From Nitrospirota bacterium (GTDB lineage Bacteria; Nitrospirota; Thermodesulfovibrionia; JACRGW01): a stretch of 9,233 nt of DNA. The first letter of the stretch is position 1, and each line of letters opens with the position of its first letter. Of this stretch, positions 1 to 6,176 are shown piece after piece. The position numbers were made by a program, and so were the translations under genes. Below the pieces are notes generated by a model. It was not told where the DNA came from. It made no database searches and saw only the letters and a list, made by a program, of their open reading frames with translations. The stretch is taken from assembly GCA_016212195.1 (NCBI GenBank), contig JACRGW010000050.1, forward strand, positions 1 to 9,233, in the 5' to 3' direction.

Positions 1-141
1 ATCTACCCCGAGCATATCCTCTTCAGGAAACATCTGACCTGCATCTATAACTATGATGTCATCCCCGTATTCCATCACCATCATATTCAGGCCTATCTCG
101 CCGAGGCCTCCTAAGGGGATGATAGAAAGTGTGTCGTTCAT
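1..141 (-). CDS. rnj: Ribonuclease J, N-terminal fragment (cut by window edge)
   Basis: The first 47 codons of a minus-strand gene run off the left edge. The start ATG is at 141-139. Residues 7-17 read IIPLGGLGEIG, followed by an MVMEYGDDIIVIDAG stretch and MFPEEDMLGVD. This is the characteristic first beta-strand region of RNase J, a metallo-beta-lactamase/beta-CASP enzyme with 5'-3' exonuclease and endonuclease activity in mRNA decay and rRNA maturation in the cytoplasm. The HxHxDH metal-binding motif and the beta-CASP domain lie outside the window, so catalytic competence cannot be judged. The start follows the argF stop after a single base (TGA-A-ATG) with no clear Shine-Dalgarno sequence, which suggests translational coupling to argF. 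Another beta-CASP metallo-hydrolase is possible but much less likely given the GGLGEIG signature. Confidence 0.88.
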   Translation of the reverse strand, partial: MNDTLSIIPLGGLGEIGLNMMVMEYGDDIIVIDAGQMFPEEDMLGVD

Positions 142-142
142 T

Positions 143-1066
143 TCAGTTAGCCATTAACATCTCAAGGATCGCCTTCTGTGTATGGAGTCTGTTTTCAGAC
201 TGGTCAAGTACTATAGAATATTTTCCATCAATCACCTCATCTGTGATTTCTTCTCCCCTGTGGGCGGGGAGGCAGTGCATCACGAGGACATCAGGTTTAG
301 CAACCTGAACTATCTTACTGTTCACCTGATAGGGACTGAAGACCTTGAGCCTCTTCCCCCTTTCTGATTCCTGACCCATGCTTGCCCATACATCCGTATA
401 AAGCATATCTGCACCTTCTGCTGCTTTTAATGGGTCTCTCAATATCTCTATATAAGGTCCACCCTTCCCTTTTTCGGCTATCGCCTTTCTCACAATCTCT
501 TTAAGAGGCTCATAACCATCGGGACAGGCGAGGGTGAGATTTATCCCCACTCTTGTAGCGCCTTCTATAAGGGAGTTGGCCACATTATTCCCATCTCCGA
601 TATAACATAGCTTAAGACCATTGAGTCTCCCCTTCTTTTCAAATATCGTAAAGAGGTCAGATAAAACCTGACAGGGATGATGTGTATCTGTGAGACCGTT
701 AATCACAGGGATTGTGGCATATCTTGCTAACTCTTCGACTACCTTCTGAGAGAATGTCCTCACAACTAAACAATCGATATAACGTGACAGGACCCTTGCG
801 GTATCCGCAATTGTCTCGCCCCGACCTATCTGCAAATCCTGATGGGTAAGAAAGATTGCCTGACCACCAAGTTGATAGATGCCGACCTCGAAGGAAACCC
901 TTGTCCTCGTAGATGCCTTTTCGAAAAACATTCCAAGGGTCTTTCCTATAAGTGAACAGTGAGTTTCACCCCTTTTCTGTTTTTCCTTTAACAGGCTGGA
1001 CCTTTTTAGAATATTCTCTATATCTTCTTTGGTGAGGTCTCCTACTGTTAAAAGGTCCTTTTTCAT
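143..1066 (-). CDS. argF: Ornithine carbamoyltransferase
   Basis: This 307-residue enzyme makes citrulline from ornithine and carbamoyl phosphate, the sixth step of arginine biosynthesis, in the cytoplasm. The length is typical of anabolic OTCases. The carbamoyl-phosphate loop STRTR is at residues 52-56, HPCQ at 130-133 (second carbamoyl-phosphate contact), and DVWASMG at 225-231 belongs to the ornithine-binding side. HCLP at 264-267 carries the family's conserved catalytic cysteine (C265), followed by an HRGEE segment. All key residues look intact. The ATG overlaps the argD stop by 4 nt (ATGA), so translation is probably coupled to argD; there is only a weak GAGAG-like ribosome site. The gene is followed after one base by the RNase J gene. 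The HCLP motif and the argD neighbour argue against aspartate or N-acetylornithine carbamoyltransferase. Confidence 0.97.
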   Translation of the reverse strand: MKKDLLTVGDLTKEDIENILKRSSLLKEKQKRGETHCSLIGKTLGMFFEKASTRTRVSFEVGIYQLGGQAIFLTHQDLQIGRGETIADTARVLSRYIDCLVVRTFSQKVVEELARYATIPVINGLTDTHHPCQVLSDLFTIFEKKGRLNGLKLCYIGDGNNVANSLIEGATRVGINLTLACPDGYEPLKEIVRKAIAEKGKGGPYIEILRDPLKAAEGADMLYTDVWASMGQESERGKRLKVFSPYQVNSKIVQVAKPDVLVMHCLPAHRGEEITDEVIDGKYSIVLDQSENRLHTQKAILEMLMAN

Positions 1067-2286
1067 CTCTCAGGCAGAATCCTGTGGAATACGTCATCCA
1101 AGGCATCAAGAAGGGCATCGATCTCTTTTTCTGTGATTATAAGTGGAGGCATAAAGCGGAGGACATTACCCTCAGTGCAGTTAATCAGAAACCCCCTTTC
1201 GAGACAGTCTGTCACAATGTTTGAACATTCGGTATTAAGTTCCATCCCTATGAGAAGCCCAATCCCTCTCACCTCATTGATAAACGAATAGTCTTCTTTT
1301 AGTCTTTCGAGACCCTTTTTAAAATAATCTCCCATCCTCCTCGAATTCTCAAGAACAAACCCATCCTCAAGGATAGCCTCAACGGCTGCATATGCAGCCG
1401 CACAGGCGATGGGGTTACCACCAAAGGTTGAGGCATGGGAGCCAGGTACAAAGGCCCTGGCAAATTTTTCCTTAGATAAGGTTGCCCCGATAGCCACACC
1501 ACCTCCCAGCGCCTTGGCGAGGGTCATTATATCAGGCTCTATTCCATAATGTTCGTAGGCAAAAAGTTTCCCTGTCCTCCCCATACCTGTCTGGACTTCG
1601 TCAAGGATAAGGATAAGTTTTTTTTCATCACATATCTCCCTGAGACCTTTGAGGTAACCCTCGCCAGGGATTCTCACCCCGCTCTCCCCCTGTACAGGTT
1701 CTACCATTACTGCACAGGTTCTGTCTGTAATTGTATTCCTTACTGCATCGAGGTCATTGAATGGGACATATCTGAAACCAGTAAGAAGCGGCTCAAATCC
1801 CTTCTGAAATTTCTCCTGACCTGTAGCGGAAAGTGTGGCAAGGGTTCTCCCATGGAAGGAACCCAATGTGGTTATAATCTCATATCTTTCATTTCCAAAG
1901 TTTTCTTTAGAATATTTCCTTGCAAGTTTTATAGCTGCCTCATTGGCCTCTGCCCCGCTATTAGAAAAAAAGACCTTGTCAGCAAAGGAATGCTCAACGA
2001 GTATCTTGGCGAGTCTTATCTGAGGTTCTATATGATAGAGATTCGAGATATGGATCAGTCTCTGTGCCTGTTTCTGTAAGGCAACAACTACCTTTGGATG
2101 ACAGTGTCCAAGATTATTTACTGCAATACCGCTCACAAAATCTATATATTCTTTGCCATGAGAGTCGTAGACCTTTACCCCTCTTCCTTTCACGATGACA
2201 ATGGGGAAGCGCCTATATGTATCCATAAGATAGGTCTTTGATTCCTCGAGCATTTTCTGAGTCGTCATAGATACGATTAATACCAT
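1063..2286 (-). CDS. argD: Acetylornithine aminotransferase (PLP class III)
   Basis: This 407-residue pyridoxal-phosphate enzyme transfers the amino group from glutamate to N-acetylglutamate semialdehyde, giving N-acetylornithine. Family members often also act in lysine synthesis as succinyl-diaminopimelate aminotransferases. Visible motifs are NSGAEANEAA (109-118, cofactor phosphate), SFHGRTLA (143-150), LDEVQTGMGRTG (229-240, with the aspartate that contacts the pyridine nitrogen), K258 in TLAKALGGG (Schiff-base lysine), STFGGNP (286-292) and RFMPPLIIT near the C-terminus. Nothing appears missing. The start is uncertain: ATG 2286 gives an N-terminus MVLIVS that is unusual for the family, and Met7 (ATG at 2268-2266) gives a more typical one; neither has a good Shine-Dalgarno sequence. 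It is the first gene of the argD-argF-rnj block and overlaps argF by 4 nt. The related 4-aminobutyrate and ornithine aminotransferases are less likely given the argF neighbour. Confidence 0.95.
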   Translation of the reverse strand: MVLIVSMTTQKMLEESKTYLMDTYRRFPIVIVKGRGVKVYDSHGKEYIDFVSGIAVNNLGHCHPKVVVALQKQAQRLIHISNLYHIEPQIRLAKILVEHSFADKVFFSNSGAEANEAAIKLARKYSKENFGNERYEIITTLGSFHGRTLATLSATGQEKFQKGFEPLLTGFRYVPFNDLDAVRNTITDRTCAVMVEPVQGESGVRIPGEGYLKGLREICDEKKLILILDEVQTGMGRTGKLFAYEHYGIEPDIMTLAKALGGGVAIGATLSKEKFARAFVPGSHASTFGGNPIACAAAYAAVEAILEDGFVLENSRRMGDYFKKGLERLKEDYSFINEVRGIGLLIGMELNTECSNIVTDCLERGFLINCTEGNVLRFMPPLIITEKEIDALLDALDDVFHRILPER

Positions 2287-2343
2287 ACTCAGGATTAAAA
2301 ATCAAATTTTATTTAAAATCATCAATAACTCATAGTGAGGCAG

Positions 2344-2369
2344 ATTATAAAGAAAAAAGGAGTTGACAA
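2344..2369 (-). promoter_or_regulatory. Candidate leftward promoter for argD-argF-rnj
   Basis: On the minus strand there is a perfect TATAAT (plus-strand positions 2349 down to 2344), preceded by TTGTCA (2369 to 2364, five of six matches to TTGACA). The spacer is only 14 bp, shorter than the usual 16-18, so the -35 match may be fortuitous. Transcription would start near 2337 and leave a leader of about 50 nt before ATG 2286. The -35 hexamer overlaps that of the rightward promoter on the other strand. I saw no convincing arginine-repressor (ARG box) palindrome in the gap. Confidence 0.4.
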
Positions 2370-2392
2370 TATAGAGGGAGTCGCTTAATAAT
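2363..2392 (+). promoter_or_regulatory. Sigma-70 type promoter for the aldolase-dehydrogenase pair
   Basis: A perfect TTGACA at 2363-2368 and AATAAT at 2387-2392 (five of six matches to TATAAT) are separated by 18 bp, in the 143-bp gap between divergent gene blocks. Initiation near 2399 would give a leader of about 30 nt. The leader contains a strong Shine-Dalgarno sequence AAAGGAGG at 2414-2421, 8 nt before the ATG at 2430. Confidence 0.65.
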
Positions 2393-2429
2393 ATGACCGC
2401 AAACCAAAGATATAAAGGAGGATAATAAC

Positions 2430-3245
2430 ATGGATTGGGGAATGAAAAACCGTATGGCACAGTTGATACAACCGGATGGTCGCGCCCTCTTTTTGCCTAT
2501 AGATCATGGATATTTTCAGGGGCCCACAAGAAGATTGGAAGAACCAGGAAAAACTATTGAACCGCTTCTTCCTTACTGTGATGCCCTCTTCGTTACGAGG
2601 GGAGTATTACGCTCATCAATAGATCCCAACAATACTAAACCGATTATTCTGAGGGTATCTGGCGGAACCAGTATGGTTGGTAAAGACCTGGCCGCTGAAG
2701 GCATCACAACCTCTATTGAAGAAGCGATCCGCCTTAATGTGTCTGCAATAGGTATCTCAGTATTTGTGGGCAGTGATTATGAGCGTGAATCACTATTAAA
2801 TCTGGCGAAGCTTGTTGATGAAGCCGAAAGGTACGGGATTCCTGTGATGGCTGTAACCGCTGTGGGGAAAGAACTTGAGAAAAGAAGTGCCCGTTACCTT
2901 GCCTTATGCTCTCGCATTGCTGCAGAATTGGGGGCACGTGTTGTAAAGACCTACTGGTGCGATGATGGCTTTGAGAAGGTGATCAGGGGTTGTCCGGTCC
3001 CTGTCGTTATGGCAGGTGGACCTCAGGTTGACACTGAGTTCGAAGTATTCAAGTTCGTCCATGATGGTATCCAGAAAGGGTCTATCGGTGTCAATTTAGG
3101 GAGAAACATCTGGCAGAATGATTTTCCTTTAGCGATGATAAATGCGATCCGTGCTATTGTCCATGAAAATGCCACTCCAGAAGAGGCTAATGATATATTC
3201 AATAGCATAAAAGAGGATTCGAAGATTCAGATGGCAAGGAAATAA
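2430..3245 (+). CDS. DhnA/LsrF-family class I aldolase or thiolase
   Basis: This 271-residue TIM-barrel protein belongs to the DhnA family of Schiff-base aldolases, which includes archaeal-type fructose-bisphosphate aldolase, ADH synthase (AroA') and LsrF. The N-terminal MDWGM..R segment, DHGYFQGPT at 25-33 and TRGVLRS at 56-62 closely resemble E. coli LsrF, the thiolase that cleaves 3-hydroxy-5-phosphonooxypentane-2,4-dione in autoinducer-2 breakdown. K173 in VVKTYW is the expected Schiff-base lysine, MAGGP at 194-198 and GRNIWQ at 224-229 form the phosphate-binding end of the barrel. It lacks the roughly 30-residue N-terminal extension of LsrF. The ATG is well supported by AAAGGAGG 8 nt upstream. 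No lsrK, lsrG or transport genes are present, so a role in AI-2 breakdown cannot be assumed; the neighbouring dehydrogenase points to sugar-phosphate or deoxysugar chemistry. The family assignment is firm, the substrate is not known. Confidence 0.88.
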   Translation: MDWGMKNRMAQLIQPDGRALFLPIDHGYFQGPTRRLEEPGKTIEPLLPYCDALFVTRGVLRSSIDPNNTKPIILRVSGGTSMVGKDLAAEGITTSIEEAIRLNVSAIGISVFVGSDYERESLLNLAKLVDEAERYGIPVMAVTAVGKELEKRSARYLALCSRIAAELGARVVKTYWCDDGFEKVIRGCPVPVVMAGGPQVDTEFEVFKFVHDGIQKGSIGVNLGRNIWQNDFPLAMINAIRAIVHENATPEEANDIFNSIKEDSKIQMARK

Positions 3246-3254
3246 AGATACCTA

Positions 3255-4283
3255 ATGCGAGTTGCTGTCTACTATAACAACCATGATATAAGGATAGAAG
3301 ATAGACCTGTACCAAAGATAGACAAAGGTGAGATACTTATACGTATTGAGGCGTGCGGAATCTGCGGTAGTGATGTAATGGAGTGGTATCGCATTAAAAA
3401 GGCACCACTTGTGCTCGGTCATGAGATCGCAGGTGAAATAGTAGCGGTAGGAGATGGAGTAACGCATTATAAGATTGGCGATCGGGTCTCGGCAGCACAT
3501 CATGTTCCATGCAACACCTGTTATTACTGTCTTAAGGGTCATCATACCGTTTGCGATACCCTCAGAAAGACGAATTTTGATCCGGGTGGTTTTGCTGAAT
3601 ATGTGCGCCTGCCATCAATAAATGTAGACCGGGGGGTTTTTCTCCTCCCTGAGGAAGTATCTTATGAAGAAGCAACATTCATAGAACCACTTGCCTGTGT
3701 ATTACGCGGGCAAAAAAAGGCAGGAATAGAGCCAGGCGAGAGTGTACTTGTCATTGGCAGCGGTATCTCAGGTCTGCTCCATATACAGCTTGCCTGTGCA
3801 CTCGGGGCGGGTCTTATTGTAGCAACGGATATCTCCGAATATAGACTGAAAGCAGCAAAGAGATTTGGGGCAAACCTTACCATACATGCAGAAGATGATG
3901 TACCCTCTCTCCTGAGAAAGGCAAATAATGGTCGTCTTGCAGACCTTGTAATAGTATGCACTGATGCCACAAAGGCCTTTATCCAGGCGCTTCAATCTGT
4001 GGAAAGAAATGGTACTGTCCTCTTTTTCGCACCGACAGAGCATGGAGTTACTATACCGATATCAGTGAATGATCTTTTCTGGCGGAATGATATAACCCTT
4101 ACCACCTCCTATGCAGGGAGTCCTTCAGACCATATGGTGGCATTAGAACTTATTAAGTCACACCGTGTGAATGTGCATGAGATAATTACTCACAGGTTTG
4201 GTCTTTCGGAAACTGGTGTTGGTATTGGGCTTGTTGCCAACTCCCGTGATTGCATAAAGGTGATTATCGAACCCAAGAGATAG
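3255..4283 (+). CDS. Zinc-dependent medium-chain dehydrogenase (threonine/sorbitol dehydrogenase-like)
   Basis: This 342-residue protein is a typical zinc MDR enzyme that oxidises an alcohol or polyol, or reduces the ketone. The GroES-like catalytic domain comes first: CGICGSD at 34-40 (C37 a catalytic zinc ligand), GHE at 55-57 (H56), and E144 in the FIEPLACVL helix as the probable third ligand. C86, C89, C92 and C100 form the structural zinc lobe. The Rossmann fold has G168-S-G-I-S-G173, and D192 at the end of the second strand predicts NAD rather than NADP. All zinc ligands are present. The gene starts 9 bp after the aldolase stop and shares its promoter; a modest AAGGA lies at 3236-3240. 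Tight pairing suggests the two act on successive intermediates. Specificity (L-threonine, sorbitol, deoxysugar or other) cannot be read from sequence. Confidence 0.87.
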   Translation: MRVAVYYNNHDIRIEDRPVPKIDKGEILIRIEACGICGSDVMEWYRIKKAPLVLGHEIAGEIVAVGDGVTHYKIGDRVSAAHHVPCNTCYYCLKGHHTVCDTLRKTNFDPGGFAEYVRLPSINVDRGVFLLPEEVSYEEATFIEPLACVLRGQKKAGIEPGESVLVIGSGISGLLHIQLACALGAGLIVATDISEYRLKAAKRFGANLTIHAEDDVPSLLRKANNGRLADLVIVCTDATKAFIQALQSVERNGTVLFFAPTEHGVTIPISVNDLFWRNDITLTTSYAGSPSDHMVALELIKSHRVNVHEIITHRFGLSETGVGIGLVANSRDCIKVIIEPKR

Positions 4284-4383
4284 GCGGAGAAGAAGTTCTG
4301 ATATCAGGGTAATCTTTCATAGGGCATGGGGTATAATTAGATTCTTTAGTAAAGATTCTTCATGATTCTCAGTAAGGTTTGCC

Positions 4384-4412
4384 TTGACAGGTTAGTATTT
4401 AATTGTTAAATT
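4384..4412 (+). promoter_or_regulatory. Candidate sigma-70 promoter for the rpsU-rpoD operon
   Basis: A perfect TTGACA at 4384-4389 is followed after 17 bp by TAAATT at 4407-4412 (four of six matches to TATAAT). Transcription would start near 4419 and give a leader of about 85 nt to rpsU. The location, 92-120 bp upstream of the first gene of the operon, fits the main promoter. Confidence 0.5.
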
Positions 4413-4485
4413 ATTGAAAACTTATCGATTAATCCTGACTGCTATCTCTATGAGTTGCAGACGGGAAGGGTATAATAAAAATTAT

Positions 4486-4494
4486 GGGAGGAGG
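4486..4494 (+). promoter_or_regulatory. Very strong Shine-Dalgarno sequence of rpsU
   Basis: GGGAGGAGG ends 9 nt before the rpsU ATG at 4504 and 5 nt before an out-of-frame ATG at 4500 (ATGAATG). It and the AAAGGAGG before the aldolase gene are the strongest ribosome-binding sites in the window. Most other genes here rely on weak sites or coupling. Confidence 0.8.
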
Positions 4495-4503
4495 CGAAAA
4501 TGA

Positions 4504-4692
4504 ATGCCAGTTGTAAGGATAAAAGAGACCGAGTCCTTCGAAAACGCTCTCAGGAGATTCAAGAAACAGTGTGAAAGGGAGGGTGTACTGTCTGAGATAA
4601 AGAAGAGGGAACACTATGAAAAACCCAGCGTCAGAAGGAAAAAGAAGGCCATAGCAGCACGTAAAAAGAGCATGAAACGGGTAAGATTCTGA
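4504..4692 (+). CDS. rpsU: 30S ribosomal protein bS21
   Basis: This 62-residue, highly basic protein is a small-subunit component near the mRNA exit and anti-Shine-Dalgarno region that helps translation initiation. It starts MPVVRIKETESFENALRRF and contains the bS21 core KKQCEREGVLSEIKKREHYE (20-39), then KPSVRRKKK and a lysine/arginine-rich tail. The length is normal for the family. The ATG at 4504 is supported by GGGAGGAGG 9 nt upstream; a competing ATG at 4500 opens only a 24-codon out-of-frame frame. It is the first gene of the macromolecular-synthesis operon, 8 bp before the yqeY-like gene, with no terminator after it, unlike the classic E. coli arrangement in which one separates rpsU from dnaG. 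Confidence 0.96.
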   Translation: MPVVRIKETESFENALRRFKKQCEREGVLSEIKKREHYEKPSVRRKKKAIAARKKSMKRVRF

Positions 4693-4700
4693 GGTAGGGG

Positions 4701-5144
4701 ATGTCCCTGAAGGAGAGACTTTCCTCCGAACTCAAAGACTCACTGAAATCCGGCGACAGGCTTAAGCTATCCACTATTCGCTTAATCATGGCATCCCTGA
4801 AGAATAGGGAGATAGAGAAAAGGGGTAGCCTATCTGAAGAAGAAATAATCGATCTCCTGGTCTCACTTTCAAAGCAAAGAAAGGAATCAATAGAAGAGTT
4901 TAAGAAAGGTGGAAGACAGGATCTTGTTGATAAAGAGACTGAAGAACTCAAGATAATTGAGTCCTACTTGCCTCAGCAACTTACACCTGAGGAGATAAAG
5001 AAGATAATCGGCGAGACCATAACAGAAACCGGTGCATCAGGTCCTAAAGACATAGGAAAGGTCATGAAGGTTCTTATGCCTAAAGTGAAAGGCAGGGTAG
5101 ATGGTAAGCTGGTGAATGAGATGGTCAAAGAACTCCTTGGATAG
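4701..5144 (+). CDS. yqeY: GatB/YqeY domain protein
   Basis: This 147-residue, mostly helical soluble protein matches the YqeY family, related to the C-terminal tail domain of GatB, the amidotransferase subunit that converts Glu-tRNA(Gln) or Asp-tRNA(Asn). Recognisable parts are LSTIRLIMASLKNREIE (23-39), KQRKESIEEF (58-67), ESYLPQQL (87-94), GKVMKVLMPKVKGRVDGK (119-136) and a C-terminal VNEMVKELL helix. It covers the whole family length with no catalytic GatB core, so it is a stand-alone protein; a tRNA-related role is presumed from the fold and the molecular function is not established. It sits between rpsU and the NIF3-like gene. The adjacency of rpsU and yqeY is common in bacteria. The GAGGTAGGGG just before the ATG supplies the ribosome site. 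Confidence 0.92.
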   Translation: MSLKERLSSELKDSLKSGDRLKLSTIRLIMASLKNREIEKRGSLSEEEIIDLLVSLSKQRKESIEEFKKGGRQDLVDKETEELKIIESYLPQQLTPEEIKKIIGETITETGASGPKDIGKVMKVLMPKVKGRVDGKLVNEMVKELLG

Positions 5145-5168
5145 AATCTAACTTATAAGGAAAGACCT

Positions 5169-6140
5169 TTGAAGCTTAAAGATTTATATGCCTTTATTGT
5201 CCAAAGGGGGATTGAGGTCGATCCAAGAGGAAAGGATGTCGTAGAAAAGGACCTCCGGAGGAAAAAGGAGAACTTTGATACCCTGAAGCCCGATGATCCT
5301 GATTCCTTAGCCTTTGATAAAGAAAATCTCACAAATCCCTATCCCGATACCAGAATCCTTTTTGGTAATCCTGATCTTGAGGTAAGGAACTTTCTCGTCG
5401 GAATCGACATTGAAGTCGGTGAGATACTATTGGCAGAGAGACTACTCTCTAAGGGAGAAAAGATTGACCTTGTCGTTTCCCATCATCCAGAAGGAAGGGC
5501 CTATGCCAACCTCTACGAAGTTATGCATATGCAGGCAGATATTCTAAACAAATTCGGTGTGCCCATTACTGTTGCCGATAACCTCCTTGATAAGAGGATA
5601 AAGGAGGTCGAAAGAAAACTGATGCCTGTAAATCATACAAGGACTGTAGATACCGCTAAACTTCTCGGTATTCCCCTCCTCTGTATGCATACCCCTTCAG
5701 ATAATTTTGTTGCTAATCATCTCCAGAAACTCTTCGATGAAAGGAAACCTGATACCCTGAAAGATATACTCAATATCCTTAGAGAGATTCCTGAATATCA
5801 AGATGCTATCAGGGAGACCGCAGGCCCGAAGATCATCCTTGGTTCTAAGGAAAAAAGGGCAGGCAAGGTATTCGTCGATATGACAGGTGGGACAGAAGGG
5901 TCCAAAGATATCTTCGAAAGGATCAGCCAGGCAGGGGTCGGCACCATTGTTGCGATGCACCTAAGCGAAGATCACAGAAAAGAAGCCGAAAAACACCATA
6001 TAAACGTGGTGATAGCCGGCCATATATCAAGTGACAATCTCGGTATGAATCTCCTTCTCGATGAAATTGAAAAGGCAGAACCCGCTGGTCTGAGCGTCCT
6101 CTGTTGCTCAGGGTTTAAGAGGTTTAAGAGAGTTCAATAA
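5169..6140 (+). CDS. Divergent NIF3-like metal-binding protein
   Basis: This 323-residue protein resembles the NIF3/YbgI family (dinuclear-metal proteins annotated variously as GTP cyclohydrolase type 2 or NIF3-like; function unsettled). SHHPEG at 104-109 matches the family's His-His metal motif, MHTPSDN at 173-179 matches the AHTxxD segment, and GHISSDN at 284-290 the C-terminal GHxxxE motif, here with D289 in place of the usual Glu. The ligand set would be H105, H106, D178, H285 and D289. Residues 60-105 fit the family's first strands, but the first 60 or so residues are an extra charged segment not usual in NIF3. The start is TTG at 5169, with AAGGAA at 5157-5162 placed 6 nt upstream; the first internal Met is residue 119, so an ATG start is excluded. 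It lies 24 bp after yqeY and 24 bp before dnaG. Family assignment is by motif only. Confidence 0.72.
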   Translation: MKLKDLYAFIVQRGIEVDPRGKDVVEKDLRRKKENFDTLKPDDPDSLAFDKENLTNPYPDTRILFGNPDLEVRNFLVGIDIEVGEILLAERLLSKGEKIDLVVSHHPEGRAYANLYEVMHMQADILNKFGVPITVADNLLDKRIKEVERKLMPVNHTRTVDTAKLLGIPLLCMHTPSDNFVANHLQKLFDERKPDTLKDILNILREIPEYQDAIRETAGPKIILGSKEKRAGKVFVDMTGGTEGSKDIFERISQAGVGTIVAMHLSEDHRKEAEKHHINVVIAGHISSDNLGMNLLLDEIEKAEPAGLSVLCCSGFKRFKRVQ

Positions 6141-6141
6141 A

Positions 6142-6168
6142 ATGTCTACCGTGAATCGTCAACGGTGA
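6142..6168 (+). other. Possible eight-codon leader cistron before dnaG
   Basis: The ATG at 6142 lies directly after the NIF3-like stop (TAAAATG) and opens an 8-codon frame, MSTVNRQR. Its TGA (6166-6168) overlaps the dnaG GTG at 6165 as GTGA, the classic stop/start overlap of coupled genes. dnaG has no Shine-Dalgarno sequence of its own, so re-initiation from this frame is conceivable. No translation evidence exists in the sequence beyond this geometry, and the frame's own ribosome site is weak. Confidence 0.25.
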
Positions 6169-6176
6169 ACCGTATG
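6149..6176 (+). repeat. Degenerate heptanucleotide repeat at the dnaG start
   Basis: Four consecutive 7-mers, CCGTGAA, TCGTCAA, CGGTGAA and CCGTATG, match CCGTGAA at 7, 5, 6 and 4 positions. The tract fills the end of the 24-bp gap and runs through both possible dnaG starts: GTG 6165 lies in the third unit and ATG 6174 in the fourth. The unit is nearly the reverse complement of the heptamer repeated inside dnaG at 7492-7526. Confidence 0.55.

Larger units (their letters stand above)
4284..4503 (+). other. Non-coding gap upstream of rpsU
   Basis: This 220-bp AT-rich stretch holds no credible coding frame and no RNA gene that I recognise. It has no strong rho-independent terminator for the upstream dehydrogenase: the only small hairpin (TCTTT-AGT-AAAGA, 4343-4355) is weak and AT-rich. 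Three copies of GATTCT lie at 4340, 4354 and 4364. TATAAT hexamers occur at 4332-4337 and 4471-4476 without a well-placed -35 element; the second could give a very short rpsU leader. The best promoter is listed separately. Confidence 0.6.

Noticed and set aside
1549..2079. A 176-codon open frame on the plus strand opposite argD
   Set aside because: It lies wholly antisense to a strongly supported argD, its translation is rich in Cys, Phe and Ser as expected of a shadow frame, and it resembles no protein family.
2287..2345. A possible arginine-repressor (ARG box) operator before argD
   Set aside because: The AT-rich stretch contains partial dyads such as ATTTTAAATAAAAT, but no convincing match to the 18-bp TNTGAATWWWWATTCANW palindrome.
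3252..4043. Several minus-strand open frames opposite the zinc dehydrogenase
   Set aside because: They are antisense to a gene with all its zinc and cofactor motifs, carry no recognisable motif and have no ribosome-binding site.
4343..4355. A rho-independent terminator for the aldolase-dehydrogenase operon
   Set aside because: The stem TCTTT/AAAGA is only 5 bp, AT-rich, and is not followed by a run of T.
4340..4369. GATTCT direct repeats in the rpsU upstream gap as a regulator site array
   Set aside because: The three copies have uneven spacing (14 and 10 bp) and are short enough to be chance in AT-rich DNA; noted only in the gap description.
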